Below are positions 39,141 to 47,213 of a stretch of 64,000 nt of DNA, piece after piece; position 1 is the first letter of the stretch, and each line of letters begins with the position of its first letter. The stretch comes from Peteryoungia wuzhouensis. GTDB taxonomy: Bacteria > Pseudomonadota > Alphaproteobacteria > Rhizobiales > Rhizobiaceae. The translations under genes were made by a program, and so were the position numbers. Below the pieces are notes generated by a model that was not told the origin of the DNA, did not search any database, and saw only the letters and a program-made list of their open reading frames with translations. The stretch lies in assembly GCF_003205195.1 (NCBI RefSeq), contig NZ_QJRY01000003.1, forward strand, positions 1-64,000. The letters run 5' to 3'.

Positions 39141-40673
39141 TTAGCGTTGAATGGGCAAGTGTCGCTTGCTGTCGAGCTGGATACGCGCGGCTTCGAGGCC
39201 CCAGGCGAGCAGGTCGGATGCACGCGCCTTGGTCTGGGCTTCGACATAGCATCGCAATTCCGGTGCATTGCCGGAGGCCCGGTAATGCACGACGGCACCG
39301 TCTTTCAGGTCGAAACGGATGCCGTCCAGCCGGTCGACCGAGCGTATGCTGCCCACGGGGTCGAAATAGGTCTGCGCAAAGGCTTCGTCCTGCGAGAGAC
39401 GGCCGAGAAAGTCCTGCGACTGGGCGGAGGCAACATCCTTCAGCCGGTCCGCCATCGCGTGTCCCACCGGCAGATCGCCGACAATGGCCGAAAGCGGGCG
39501 CCCCGATTGCGCAACAAGCAGCAGTCCGGCCAAAATCGGCAGCACCGCATCGCGCGTGGGCAGCCGGCTGAGCGCGCGGCCCTGCCAGATGCCGTCCGAG
39601 CCGAGCAGCGTGCCGCCATTCGCCTCGAAGCCGATGATCCCGGTCTTGCCGGAGAGGGCGGCTGCCTCCATCGCGGCGATGACGAAAGGCGAGCCGACAC
39701 GTGTCCGCACCACGTCAGCGGTGATACCGGAGCGCTCGATCACGCTGCCGGAGGTCACCGGTGTAACGATGGTCTGAAAACCGAGAAGCTTGGCCGCCAG
39801 AAGACCGACGACGTCACCACGCAGGATCGCGCCCGTTTCGTCGGCAACAAGGGGGCGATCCGCATCGCCGTCCGTCGAGACCACGGCGTCGAACCGCCCG
39901 GCCAGGGCCACTTCCGCGATATAGGCCACCAGCTCCGGCTCATGCGCTTCCGTATCGACCGGGATGAAGCGCGCGGCCCGGCCGACCGGCTCCACCTCGG
40001 CACCGAGGGCGCGCAGGAGGTCGACGAGCAGGTCGCGCGCCACCGAACTGTGCTGATAGACGGCAACGCGCCGGCCCTTCAGGCTCCGCGACCCGAACAC
40101 GTCGACATAACGGCCGATATAGGCCGCATTGATCGAAGCGGCCTGTCCGTCGCCAATGATCTCCCCCTGCGCCAGGTTTTCAAGCGCCGGATCGTCGAGC
40201 AACGCCACTTGCGCCGCGATCGCCATCTCGTCCGCCTTGGAAATCTCGCCCTGCGGCAGATAGAATTTCAGCCCATTGCGATCATCGGGGATATGGCTTC
40301 CCGTCACCATGATTGCCGGGCAACCACGCCGGATCGCTTCCAGCGCCAGCGCGGGTGTCGGCACGGCGCCGCAATCCACCGCCATCAGCCCCGCATGCTG
40401 GATCGCCGCACGGCAATCCTGCGAAATTTCAGGGCTGCTGGACCTGAGGTCACGGCCAACAAGCACCTGCCGGGTCTGCGGCGCGAGCGACAGCGCATGG
40501 CGAACGAACCCGAGTGCATAGGCGCGTGACGGCAGACCGACCAGCTCGGTCACAAGCCCCCTGAGGCCGGAGGTTCCGAATTTCAGCCCCTCGGGAAGGG
40601 CTGTAGGACCGGCCCCCTGGGCGGGATAGGTGGAGGTCGGCGACGGATGAGCAAGCGAGGAAACGGCATCCAT
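39141..40673 (-). CDS. Phosphomannomutase/phosphoglucomutase
   Basis: Interconverts mannose-6-phosphate and mannose-1-phosphate, the AlgC step of alginate synthesis. The 510-residue protein has the four alpha-D-phosphohexomutase regions: the active serine in MVTGSHIPDDRNGLKFY, metal-binding DGDADRP, the sugar-recognition loop GFEANGGTLLG and the phosphate-binding loop RASGNAPELR. The FGTSGLRG opening is typical. The ATG overlaps the AGE isomerase stop by one base, so the two enzymes are made together and perform consecutive steps. The SHIP in place of SHNP around the serine is a known variant in mannomutases. Confidence 0.92.
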   Translation of the reverse strand: MDAVSSLAHPSPTSTYPAQGAGPTALPEGLKFGTSGLRGLVTELVGLPSRAYALGFVRHALSLAPQTRQVLVGRDLRSSSPEISQDCRAAIQHAGLMAVDCGAVPTPALALEAIRRGCPAIMVTGSHIPDDRNGLKFYLPQGEISKADEMAIAAQVALLDDPALENLAQGEIIGDGQAASINAAYIGRYVDVFGSRSLKGRRVAVYQHSSVARDLLVDLLRALGAEVEPVGRAARFIPVDTEAHEPELVAYIAEVALAGRFDAVVSTDGDADRPLVADETGAILRGDVVGLLAAKLLGFQTIVTPVTSGSVIERSGITADVVRTRVGSPFVIAAMEAAALSGKTGIIGFEANGGTLLGSDGIWQGRALSRLPTRDAVLPILAGLLLVAQSGRPLSAIVGDLPVGHAMADRLKDVASAQSQDFLGRLSQDEAFAQTYFDPVGSIRSVDRLDGIRFDLKDGAVVHYRASGNAPELRCYVEAQTKARASDLLAWGLEAARIQLDSKRHLPIQR

Positions 40674-41956
40674 CACGACATCCCCATCACGATGCCCGCC
40701 GGCATCTTCGGCTGCACCTCACCGCGGTCGAGACCCCGATCCAGCACGCCGAGGCCGGACTGCCGCTGCAGGTAGCGCGCGAGTTCGCCAAGTGCACAGA
40801 TGATGTGGTAGAGCGAGCTGGCCGGGGCCGGGCCTGTCTTGAAGCTTCCGTCCTCCAGCATCACGTCATGCCAGGTGCCGCGCGCATCGACGTCGAGATA
40901 GGCGAGCAGGCCATGGCAGGCCTCCAGCGCATTCTGCTCGGCGAGCCACCGCTCTTCGCCCTCGCGGATTTCGGCCAGCGCAAGCCAGGCCTTCAGCCGC
41001 TCTGTCTGTGGCCAGAGCCGCGCCGTACCATCGGCGATCAGACCGTCCGACCAGACTTCGTTCACGGCAACCCGGCGGCCGGGATCGACGCCGTGCTGCT
41101 CGGCGAAAGCGACCATCCGTTCCGCCCGGTCACCGATCTTGCCGCCGGTCGCCTGTGACCAGCGGATCAGCAGCCAGGCCCATTCGAAATTGTGCCCGGG
41201 CTCGATGCGTGACCGCCCGTCCTCATCGATCGGATCCCAGTCGGCGGTGAAATACTCCCGGACGACCCCGTGCTCGGGATCATAGAAACGGCTCTTGAAC
41301 AGAGCCACGATCTCGTCGGCGAGCATCCGCCACACCGGATTGGCATCGACAGCCATCCAGGCCAGCGCTGCCTCGAGCAGATGCATGTGCGGGTTCGAGC
41401 GCAGCGGATAGGGTGTCGACGTGTGGTCCTTGAAGCCGCCGGCGTGATGCCCGAGCCGTTCGCGCAGGCTCGCCAAGGTCAGCATCGCCCGCCGCCGATA
41501 ATCCTCGTCCTGGAGATGGGCGAAGGAATGCGCATAGGCAAACAGCAGAAACGCCTGATCGTAGAGGTGATGGTCCTGATCGACCAGCGCGTCGTCGTCG
41601 CTGAGCCCATGAAACAGCAACCCGTCCGGTGCACTGTAATTGAGAAGGAAGCGATAGCCGTGCCGCAAACACGCTGCCGCCGCTGTCTTGTTCCAGCCCA
41701 GCCGCGCCGCCTCGCAGAAGCTGTAGACCTGCCGCGCAGTCACCCGCACACGCCGGGCCGAGGTCGGAATGCGTCCCTCGCGGGAAATACTTTCGCAAAA
41801 CCCGCCTCGAACGCGATCTATGCCGACAGTCGACCAGAGAGGGAGTATATCTTCAAAAAGCATCCGCCGAAATTGCATACCGGCGTCTTCGAGAGTCAGT
41901 GTAAAATTGCTATCGGAACCAAGATTGAATCTATTCGAGACTGCATTGGTGCGCAT
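40673..41956 (-). CDS. AGE-family isomerase, probable mannose-6-phosphate isomerase
   Basis: An (alpha/alpha)6-barrel sugar isomerase/epimerase of the N-acylglucosamine 2-epimerase family, 427 residues. Family segments include RVRVTARQVYSFCEAARLGW, HHLYDQAFLLFAYAHSF, NPHMHLLEAALAW and PGHNFEWAWLL, with the conserved histidines of the barrel pocket. Members interconvert aldoses and ketoses, including mannose-6-phosphate and fructose-6-phosphate. Coupling to phosphomannomutase and the loss of the isomerase motif in the AlgA of this locus argue for that role; this is inference. The ATG at 41956 has GTGGAGTGAGAGC just upstream; a TTG 15 codons earlier is less likely. Confidence 0.85.
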   Translation of the reverse strand: MRTNAVSNRFNLGSDSNFTLTLEDAGMQFRRMLFEDILPLWSTVGIDRVRGGFCESISREGRIPTSARRVRVTARQVYSFCEAARLGWNKTAAAACLRHGYRFLLNYSAPDGLLFHGLSDDDALVDQDHHLYDQAFLLFAYAHSFAHLQDEDYRRRAMLTLASLRERLGHHAGGFKDHTSTPYPLRSNPHMHLLEAALAWMAVDANPVWRMLADEIVALFKSRFYDPEHGVVREYFTADWDPIDEDGRSRIEPGHNFEWAWLLIRWSQATGGKIGDRAERMVAFAEQHGVDPGRRVAVNEVWSDGLIADGTARLWPQTERLKAWLALAEIREGEERWLAEQNALEACHGLLAYLDVDARGTWHDVMLEDGSFKTGPAPASSLYHIICALGELARYLQRQSGLGVLDRGLDRGEVQPKMPAGIVMGMS

Positions 41957-42349
41957 GCTCTCACTCCACCCATTCGGAAGGAGCTTATCGTTACCAATCA
42001 ATTAATCGGTCCGTCGTTTACATGGATTAATGAAACCCAAAAAACAATTCCTAAAAAATCTATTTACACACTTGTTCATATGCTCAGATTTAGTATCATC
42101 CAGTCATAAGCAGTGCAGATGCCTGGCACGTACTTACTTATCGCAATATAATGCGGAGTTCCGGTCCCGCGATCGGAAAACGCGACAAGAAACTCAGGGG
42201 AAACAGTCAAGAGAACAGGACAGAGACGGCTCATGTCTGGGCACGTCTTGTACCTGGGATTTTCCGTGCGTCGAGATCAGCGGCGAACGGCCATAGTGAG
42301 AAGTGCAGCCATTTTCAGTCTGACATGTTGGCGTTGGGGACGTCGGAAA
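41957..42349. promoter_or_regulatory. AT-rich divergent control region between the isomerase operon and the Crp/Fnr gene
   Basis: No gene is supported. Positions about 41990-42155 are conspicuously AT-rich against a GC-rich background, with A/T runs such as CCTAAAAAATCTATTT. This is the shared upstream region of two opposing transcripts. A rightward promoter candidate lies inside it (42123-42152). A leftward promoter must also be here, but no good -35/-10 pair was picked out. AT-rich DNA of this kind is what MucR-type regulators bind. Confidence 0.6.
42123..42152 (+). promoter_or_regulatory. Candidate promoter of the Crp/Fnr-type regulator gene
   Basis: A perfect TATAAT at 42147-42152 is preceded after 18 bases by CTGGCA (42123-42128, four of six matches to TTGACA). 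It reads toward the regulator gene, leaving a leader of about 190 bases. Confidence 0.45.
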
Positions 42350-43048
42350 ATGCACCATGTATCACCTTTCATGCGGCGCGTGGCACAGCTGCTGCCGTCG
42401 TCCGGACGCTCAAGTCCGATCCTGGATTCTGTCGGTTTTCGCTCAACCTGTCTTGAAAAGGGCAGCGAAATCCTGGGTGCGGGCACCAGCGTACGCCATG
42501 TGCTGACGATCGGACATGGCCTCGCGATGCGGTACCGCCTGCTGCCGGACGGCAGCCGCCAGGTCATCATGTTCCTCACCGCCGGGGACATCTGCAATCC
42601 ACATATCTACCCGACAGTGATCGATCACGGCATCGCCGCCGTGACCCCGGTTCGCATCGACCGTTTCGACTGCGAGAGCCTGATCGGCCTCAGCAACAGC
42701 GTCGTCGGCCTGAACCAGGCCCTCTGGACACTGGCCGAAGAGCAGAACGCGATCATGCGCAATCACATCACCAGCCTCGGGCGCGGGGATGCCCGGGCCC
42801 GTGTGATCATGCTGCTGAAGGAACTGTCGCTCCGGCTTTCCGCAGCGGCCGGGCAGGTCGGGCCTGTCTTCATTCCGGTCACGCAGTCGCTGCTCGCCGA
42901 TGCCATCGGCGTCACCCACATCCACTTCAACCGCATCATCGGCGACATGGGCAGGCGCGGCGTCATTGCCACCAGCCGCGGCGGCATCCTGGTGAACAGC
43001 ATCTCGATGCTGGAAAAACTGGGCGAGGATCTGATCGTCGCCGCCTGA
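42350..43048 (+). CDS. Crp/Fnr family transcriptional regulator
   Basis: A 232-residue two-domain regulator. The N-terminal cyclic-nucleotide-binding-like barrel contains GAGTSVRHVLTIGHGLAMRYRLLPDG and VIMFLTAGDICNP, without the Cys cluster of Fnr or the full cAMP-binding arginine/serine motif. A dimer helix and a winged helix-turn-helix follow, with TQSLLADAIGVTHIHFNRII as the recognition segment. An ATG 39 codons upstream in frame exists, but 42350 has GGGGA nearby and a family-like length. Divergent from the isomerase operon and just ahead of algD, it is a likely local regulator. A strong terminator separates it from algD. Confidence 0.88.
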   Translation: MHHVSPFMRRVAQLLPSSGRSSPILDSVGFRSTCLEKGSEILGAGTSVRHVLTIGHGLAMRYRLLPDGSRQVIMFLTAGDICNPHIYPTVIDHGIAAVTPVRIDRFDCESLIGLSNSVVGLNQALWTLAEEQNAIMRNHITSLGRGDARARVIMLLKELSLRLSAAAGQVGPVFIPVTQSLLADAIGVTHIHFNRIIGDMGRRGVIATSRGGILVNSISMLEKLGEDLIVAA

Positions 43049-43142
43049 CATCCAGGCGGACAGCTCCGGCCGTTCTTGAGAAACGTCGCAAATATCGTCA
43101 GGCGGATTGTAGATATATAAAAACGTCGAAAAGTCGCCCTTG

Positions 43143-43184
43143 GCGGCGGGGGAGACTGACGGTCTCGCCTGCCGCATTTTTATT
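43143..43184 (+). terminator. Strong Rho-independent terminator after the Crp/Fnr gene
   Basis: A 14-bp stem with one mismatch and one G-T pair (43143-43156 with 43162-43175) has a five-base loop and is followed by ATTTTTATTT. It lies 95 bases after the regulator stop and blocks read-through into algD, so the alginate operon needs its own promoter. Confidence 0.88.
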
Positions 43185-43282
43185 TGAAAAAATTCACATT
43201 TTAATTGCGTTTTGGTTAACCAATGTTGATGTAGTGGCCGCTTTTATTTGTTTCAGTGAGGCTCTATACAAAGGAGCTGAGC
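43185..43282 (+). promoter_or_regulatory. AT-rich promoter region of the alginate operon with palindrome
   Basis: Between the terminator and algD the DNA is AT-rich. It contains a perfect 12-base palindrome TTGGTTAACCAA (43212-43223), about 60 bases before the start codon, a plausible operator position. A TATACA lies at about 43265 but without a well-placed -35. No AlgU-type (GAACTT/TCTGA) or sigma-54 promoter was recognised. Confidence 0.5.
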
Positions 43283-44593
43283 ATGAAGATCAGTATATTC
43301 GGTGCCGGCTATGTCGGCGCAGTGTCAGCCGCATGCCTCGTGAAGGAAGGCCACCACGTCACGGCGGTCGATCCGGATCCCAACAAGATCGGCCCGTTGA
43401 TGGCCGGAAAATCGCCCATCATCGAGCCCGGCCTCGAGGAAATCATCCGCGACGGCGTCGCCTCGGGCAGGCTCACCGCAACCCATGATGCCGCAGCGGC
43501 GATTGCCGCGACGGATCTGTCGCTCATCTGTGTCGGCACGCCCTCCCTGCCGGACGGCAGCCTCAACACGGAATATCTGAAGCGCGTCGCCGAGGATATC
43601 GGTGCTGCCATCAAGCTGAAGAACACCTTCCACTCCGTCGTCGTGCGCTCGACCTGCCTGCCCGGCACCACCGAAAGCATCGTCGTCCCGGCGCTGGAAG
43701 CCGCCTCCGGCATGAAGGCCGCGGAAGATTTCGGCATCGCCTATCTGCCGGAATTTCTGCGCGAGAGCACGGCGATCAAGGACTATTACGACCCCGGCGT
43801 CATCGTCTTCGGTGCCTCCGACAAGTTCACGCTTGATCGGCTGGAAGCGATCCATGCCCCGATCAACCGCCCGAAATTTGTCGTCGACATCAAGACGGCC
43901 GAAGGCATCAAATACACCAACAATGCCTGGCACGCCCTGAAGATCAGCTTCTCCAACGAGATCGGCAACATCCTGAGCAAGGCCGGCATCGACAGCCACG
44001 TCGCCCTCGACATTCTGTGCGCGGACGATCGGCTGAACATCTCCAAGGCCTATCTCACCCCCGGCTTCGCCTTCGGCGGCTCCTGCCTGCCCAAGGACCT
44101 GCGTGCGCTCATCAGCATGTCGCGCCGCCAGGGCACGCCGGCCCCGCTGCTCGAGGCGACGCTCTCGGCCAACGAGGTGCAGATCAACCGCGCCTACAGC
44201 CTGATTGCCAACCAGGGCAGCCGCAAGGTCGGCATCGTCGGCCTGAGCTTCAAGCCCGACACCGACGACCTGCGCGAAAGCCCCCTGGTCGAGCTGGCCG
44301 AACGCCTCTATGGCCGCGGTTACCAGATCAAGATCTTCGATCCGAACATCCGGATGAACCGCCTCACCGGTGCCAATGCGAGCTTCGTCAGTGCCCGCCT
44401 GCCGCACCTGGCCGAACTGCTTAACGAAGACATCGATTCCGTGCTTTCGGACTCCGATGTGATCGTGGTCGGCAACCGGGCCGAAATGAACGGGTCGCTG
44501 AAGCGGGTCAAACCCGAGACCCACATCATCGACCTGGTCCGCGTCGACAAGACGCTGCGCAGCGAAGGCAATTATCATGGCATCTGCTGGTGA
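43283..44593 (+). CDS. algD: GDP-mannose 6-dehydrogenase AlgD
   Basis: Oxidises GDP-mannose twice, using NAD, to GDP-mannuronic acid, the committed alginate precursor. At 436 residues it equals the Pseudomonas enzyme in length. The NAD loop is MKISIFGAGYVGAVSAACLV, and the central helix region reads NNAWHALKISFSNEIGNIL, close to AlgD rather than UDP-glucose dehydrogenase. The catalytic cysteine is C268 in FAFGGSCLPKDLRAL, the position I recall for Pseudomonas AlgD. AAGGAG is 8 bases upstream of the ATG. The 3' end overlaps alg8 by 17 bases. It opens an operon running at least to 60 kb. Confidence 0.95.
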   Translation: MKISIFGAGYVGAVSAACLVKEGHHVTAVDPDPNKIGPLMAGKSPIIEPGLEEIIRDGVASGRLTATHDAAAAIAATDLSLICVGTPSLPDGSLNTEYLKRVAEDIGAAIKLKNTFHSVVVRSTCLPGTTESIVVPALEAASGMKAAEDFGIAYLPEFLRESTAIKDYYDPGVIVFGASDKFTLDRLEAIHAPINRPKFVVDIKTAEGIKYTNNAWHALKISFSNEIGNILSKAGIDSHVALDILCADDRLNISKAYLTPGFAFGGSCLPKDLRALISMSRRQGTPAPLLEATLSANEVQINRAYSLIANQGSRKVGIVGLSFKPDTDDLRESPLVELAERLYGRGYQIKIFDPNIRMNRLTGANASFVSARLPHLAELLNEDIDSVLSDSDVIVVGNRAEMNGSLKRVKPETHIIDLVRVDKTLRSEGNYHGICW

Positions 44594-46076
44594 CTTCACC
44601 TACAGCCCGGCCGCGCACGTCCTGATGGTGCTGGGCATCGCTGTGGCAGCGACATCGCTGCCCAGCCAGGCCTATGCCATCATCGACAGCAAGACCGGGC
44701 TGGCCATCGGCCTGATCGGCGCATGGCGCTATGGCTGGGGCATCCTGCATTTCCTGCGCGGCGTTGTGTATCGCAGCTATATGTATCCGCGCATGAAACG
44801 CGCAGCGATGGCCAGGAAGAGAGAAGGCTTTGCCTCCTATCTCCTGGTCACCAGCTTTCGCATCCCGACGGAAACGACGATCGAAGTCTACCGCGCCGCC
44901 TTTGCCGCCGCATTGAAGGCGCCAGGTCCGGCCACGGTGGTGGCCTCGATCGTCGATCTCTCGGACCTGCGGATCATCAAGAAACTCTATGCCGCGATGG
45001 TGGCGGATACAGATCCCGTCGACCTCGTCATCGTCCGGATCGACGGCAGCGGCAAGCGCGATGCGCTCGCCTCCGGCTTCCGGGCCATTGCCCGTCTCTT
45101 TCCCGCCCCGGATGCCATGGTGGCGGTGATCGACGGCGACAGCATGGTTCCCGAAGACCTTGTCGAACAATGCGCGCCCTTCTTCCATGATCCGAATGTC
45201 GGCGCTCTGACCACGGACGAAATCGCCGAAGTGCATGGGAAGTGGATCTTCCAGCAATGGTGGGCCCTGCGCTTCGCCCAGCGCCATATCCTCATGTCCT
45301 CCATGGGCCTCTCGCGCCGCGTCCTGACGCTCACCGGCCGCATGTCGATGTTCCGCGCTTCGATCATCTGCAATCCCGATTTCGTCGCCCAGGTCGAGGT
45401 CGACTTCATCGACCACCCGAGGCTTGGCCGCTTCAAGTTTCTGACGGGGGATGACAAGTCGAGTTGGTTCTGGCTGCTGCGCAACGGCTACCAGATGCTT
45501 TATCTGCCGGACGTGATGGTGAAGACCATCGAGGATCCGCCATCCAAGAGCTTCTTCGGCTCCGCCGCCATGCTGATGGTCCGCTGGTACGGCAACATGC
45601 TGCGCACCAACAGGCGTGCCCTGGCGCTTGGACCACGCCGGATCGGATACTTCGTCTGGTGGGCCATCCTCGATCAGCGTTTGTCGATGTGGACCTGCCT
45701 GGTCGGCGTCACCAGCGCCATCCTGGCCACCCTGCTGGTCTCGCCCTTCACCCTTCTGGTCTATGGCGTCTGGATCCTCGCCTCACGCTACGCGATCACG
45801 CTTTCGCTGCTGACCGCCCGACGCCAGGTCTCGATCGTGGCACCCCTGCTGCTCTACTTCAACCAGATCTTCGGCTCGGCGATGAAGGTGTTCATCTTCT
45901 TCCATCTCGATCGCCAGAAATGGACACGCCAGAACACGACGCTTGCCAAGGCGGACCGCAACTGGCTCGCCACCTACCGCAAATACGAATCCAAGCTCTA
46001 CCAGTCGGTCAGCATCCTGGCACTGATCACCGCCTGCAGCTTGATGATCGGCATCACCACCATTCCCCGCCTGTGA
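44577..46076 (+). CDS. alg8: Alginate polymerase glycosyltransferase Alg8
   Basis: An inner-membrane family 2 glycosyltransferase that polymerises mannuronate from GDP-mannuronate and passes the chain through the membrane. The 499-residue protein has N-terminal hydrophobic segments, a cytosolic GT-A domain with the metal-binding VIDGDSMVPEDL (D186, D188), a TGDDKSSWFWLL acceptor motif near residue 290 and a QWW-type IFQQWWALRFAQ segment. Several C-terminal membrane helices follow. Length and gene order (algD-alg8-alg44) match Pseudomonas. GAAGG precedes the ATG, which lies inside the end of algD. Confidence 0.94.
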   Translation: MASAGDFTYSPAAHVLMVLGIAVAATSLPSQAYAIIDSKTGLAIGLIGAWRYGWGILHFLRGVVYRSYMYPRMKRAAMARKREGFASYLLVTSFRIPTETTIEVYRAAFAAALKAPGPATVVASIVDLSDLRIIKKLYAAMVADTDPVDLVIVRIDGSGKRDALASGFRAIARLFPAPDAMVAVIDGDSMVPEDLVEQCAPFFHDPNVGALTTDEIAEVHGKWIFQQWWALRFAQRHILMSSMGLSRRVLTLTGRMSMFRASIICNPDFVAQVEVDFIDHPRLGRFKFLTGDDKSSWFWLLRNGYQMLYLPDVMVKTIEDPPSKSFFGSAAMLMVRWYGNMLRTNRRALALGPRRIGYFVWWAILDQRLSMWTCLVGVTSAILATLLVSPFTLLVYGVWILASRYAITLSLLTARRQVSIVAPLLLYFNQIFGSAMKVFIFFHLDRQKWTRQNTTLAKADRNWLATYRKYESKLYQSVSILALITACSLMIGITTIPRL

Positions 46077-46097
46077 ACACGAACCGGAGTCTCGATC

Positions 46098-47213
46098 ATG
46101 AGAGGCATATCTTACGAAGCTGAACTCCAGCGTCAGCACCCCCGATATCCATTGCCCATGAAGGCCACGATCGACGGACGGGAATATGACGTGCACGATT
46201 GGTCGATGAATGGCTTTGCCATCAACGCCAAAGGCTTTTCCGCCGGCAAGAAGGTGATGGCCCACCTGACCATTCCCTTCAGCGGCTATCATTTCAGCCT
46301 GACCCACGTGCCCTCCGAGGTTTTGTACGCAACGGATAGCGAGGGCCGCACCAGCCTCGTTTTCACCGCCCTGGAAGACAGCCAGATCAGCCTGTTGCGA
46401 TACATGACCGACGCCATCATTTCCGGCGAGGTCGTTAGAGCCGGTGACGTGCTCGATGTCGCCCGTCGCACGGACATGGTCCGCTCCAAGCAGGTACCGC
46501 CGCCGCCGCGCCTGTCGACCGGAGGCCGCATCGCCCAATTGGGTCGCCGCGTGGCGGCCACCGCCGGTGTTGCCGCCATTGGTGCGGCGCTCGTCGCCTT
46601 CCTCTCTGCGAATGTCTATGACGAACTCTATGTGGTGCGCCCGGAAAGCGCGAGCATTGCCGCCAAGACGGTCAATGTCGCCTCCCCGGCCGTCGGGCGT
46701 ATCACCTTCCTCAACGAAAAGGCGCAACTCGCCTTCGGCGAGCCGCTGATCACGGTCAATCCGGCTGTCGGCGATCCCATCACGGTGGAATCCCCCTGCG
46801 ACTGCGTCCAGACCGAACAGCGCTTCGCCAGCGGCGATTTCGTCCGCACCGGCGATCCCATCGTCCGGCTGATGCGCGCCGACGCCCCGATCGTGGTCTC
46901 GGCCGCCGTCAGCGACAACAAGCTGATGAGCCTTTACGGCGTGAAGAGCGCGTCGCTCGTCTATCCCGACGGCACCCATGTCAGCAATGCCGAGATCCTC
47001 TGGCTGCCTGGCAAGGGCGGATCGCAGTCGGACCTGCCACGTGATCCCTTGACCGTGCTGATCGCCCCGAACAAGACGCTGTCCACGGACATGATCGGCC
47101 AGCCGGTCGAGGTTCGCTTCGATCTCTTCGGCGAAAGCGCGATCGGTCGCCTCGTCCACACGGTCGCTGGCGTATTCGGCACGGAAACGGCCGCGCAGGA
47201 GATCAAGCCATGA
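46098..47213 (+). CDS. alg44: Alginate co-polymerase Alg44 with PilZ domain
   Basis: The c-di-GMP receptor subunit of the alginate polymerase. The 371-residue protein has an N-terminal cytosolic PilZ domain with both binding motifs: R12-x3-R16 (RQHPR) and D34-x-S36-x2-G39 (DWSMNG). A membrane helix at about 155-177 and a periplasmic HlyD-like domain (APVGRITFLNE-type barrel-sandwich strands) follow. An intact PilZ pocket implies that polymer synthesis depends on c-di-GMP. GGAG lies about 9 bases before the ATG, and the stop overlaps algA by four bases. Confidence 0.93.
   Translation: MRGISYEAELQRQHPRYPLPMKATIDGREYDVHDWSMNGFAINAKGFSAGKKVMAHLTIPFSGYHFSLTHVPSEVLYATDSEGRTSLVFTALEDSQISLLRYMTDAIISGEVVRAGDVLDVARRTDMVRSKQVPPPPRLSTGGRIAQLGRRVAATAGVAAIGAALVAFLSANVYDELYVVRPESASIAAKTVNVASPAVGRITFLNEKAQLAFGEPLITVNPAVGDPITVESPCDCVQTEQRFASGDFVRTGDPIVRLMRADAPIVVSAAVSDNKLMSLYGVKSASLVYPDGTHVSNAEILWLPGKGGSQSDLPRDPLTVLIAPNKTLSTDMIGQPVEVRFDLFGESAIGRLVHTVAGVFGTETAAQEIKP

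Noticed and set aside
42124..42139. TGGCACG as a sigma-54 -24 element
   Set aside because: The bases at the -12 position read TACT instead of TTGC.
42030..42296. Short plus-strand open frame in the AT-rich control region
   Set aside because: No ribosome-binding site, no recognisable domain, and it spans the promoter candidate of the Crp/Fnr gene.
43283..44593. UDP-glucose 6-dehydrogenase as an alternative to AlgD
   Set aside because: The NNAWHALKISFSNEIGN segment, the Cys268 position, the 436-residue length and adjacency to alg8-alg44 all favour GDP-mannose dehydrogenase.
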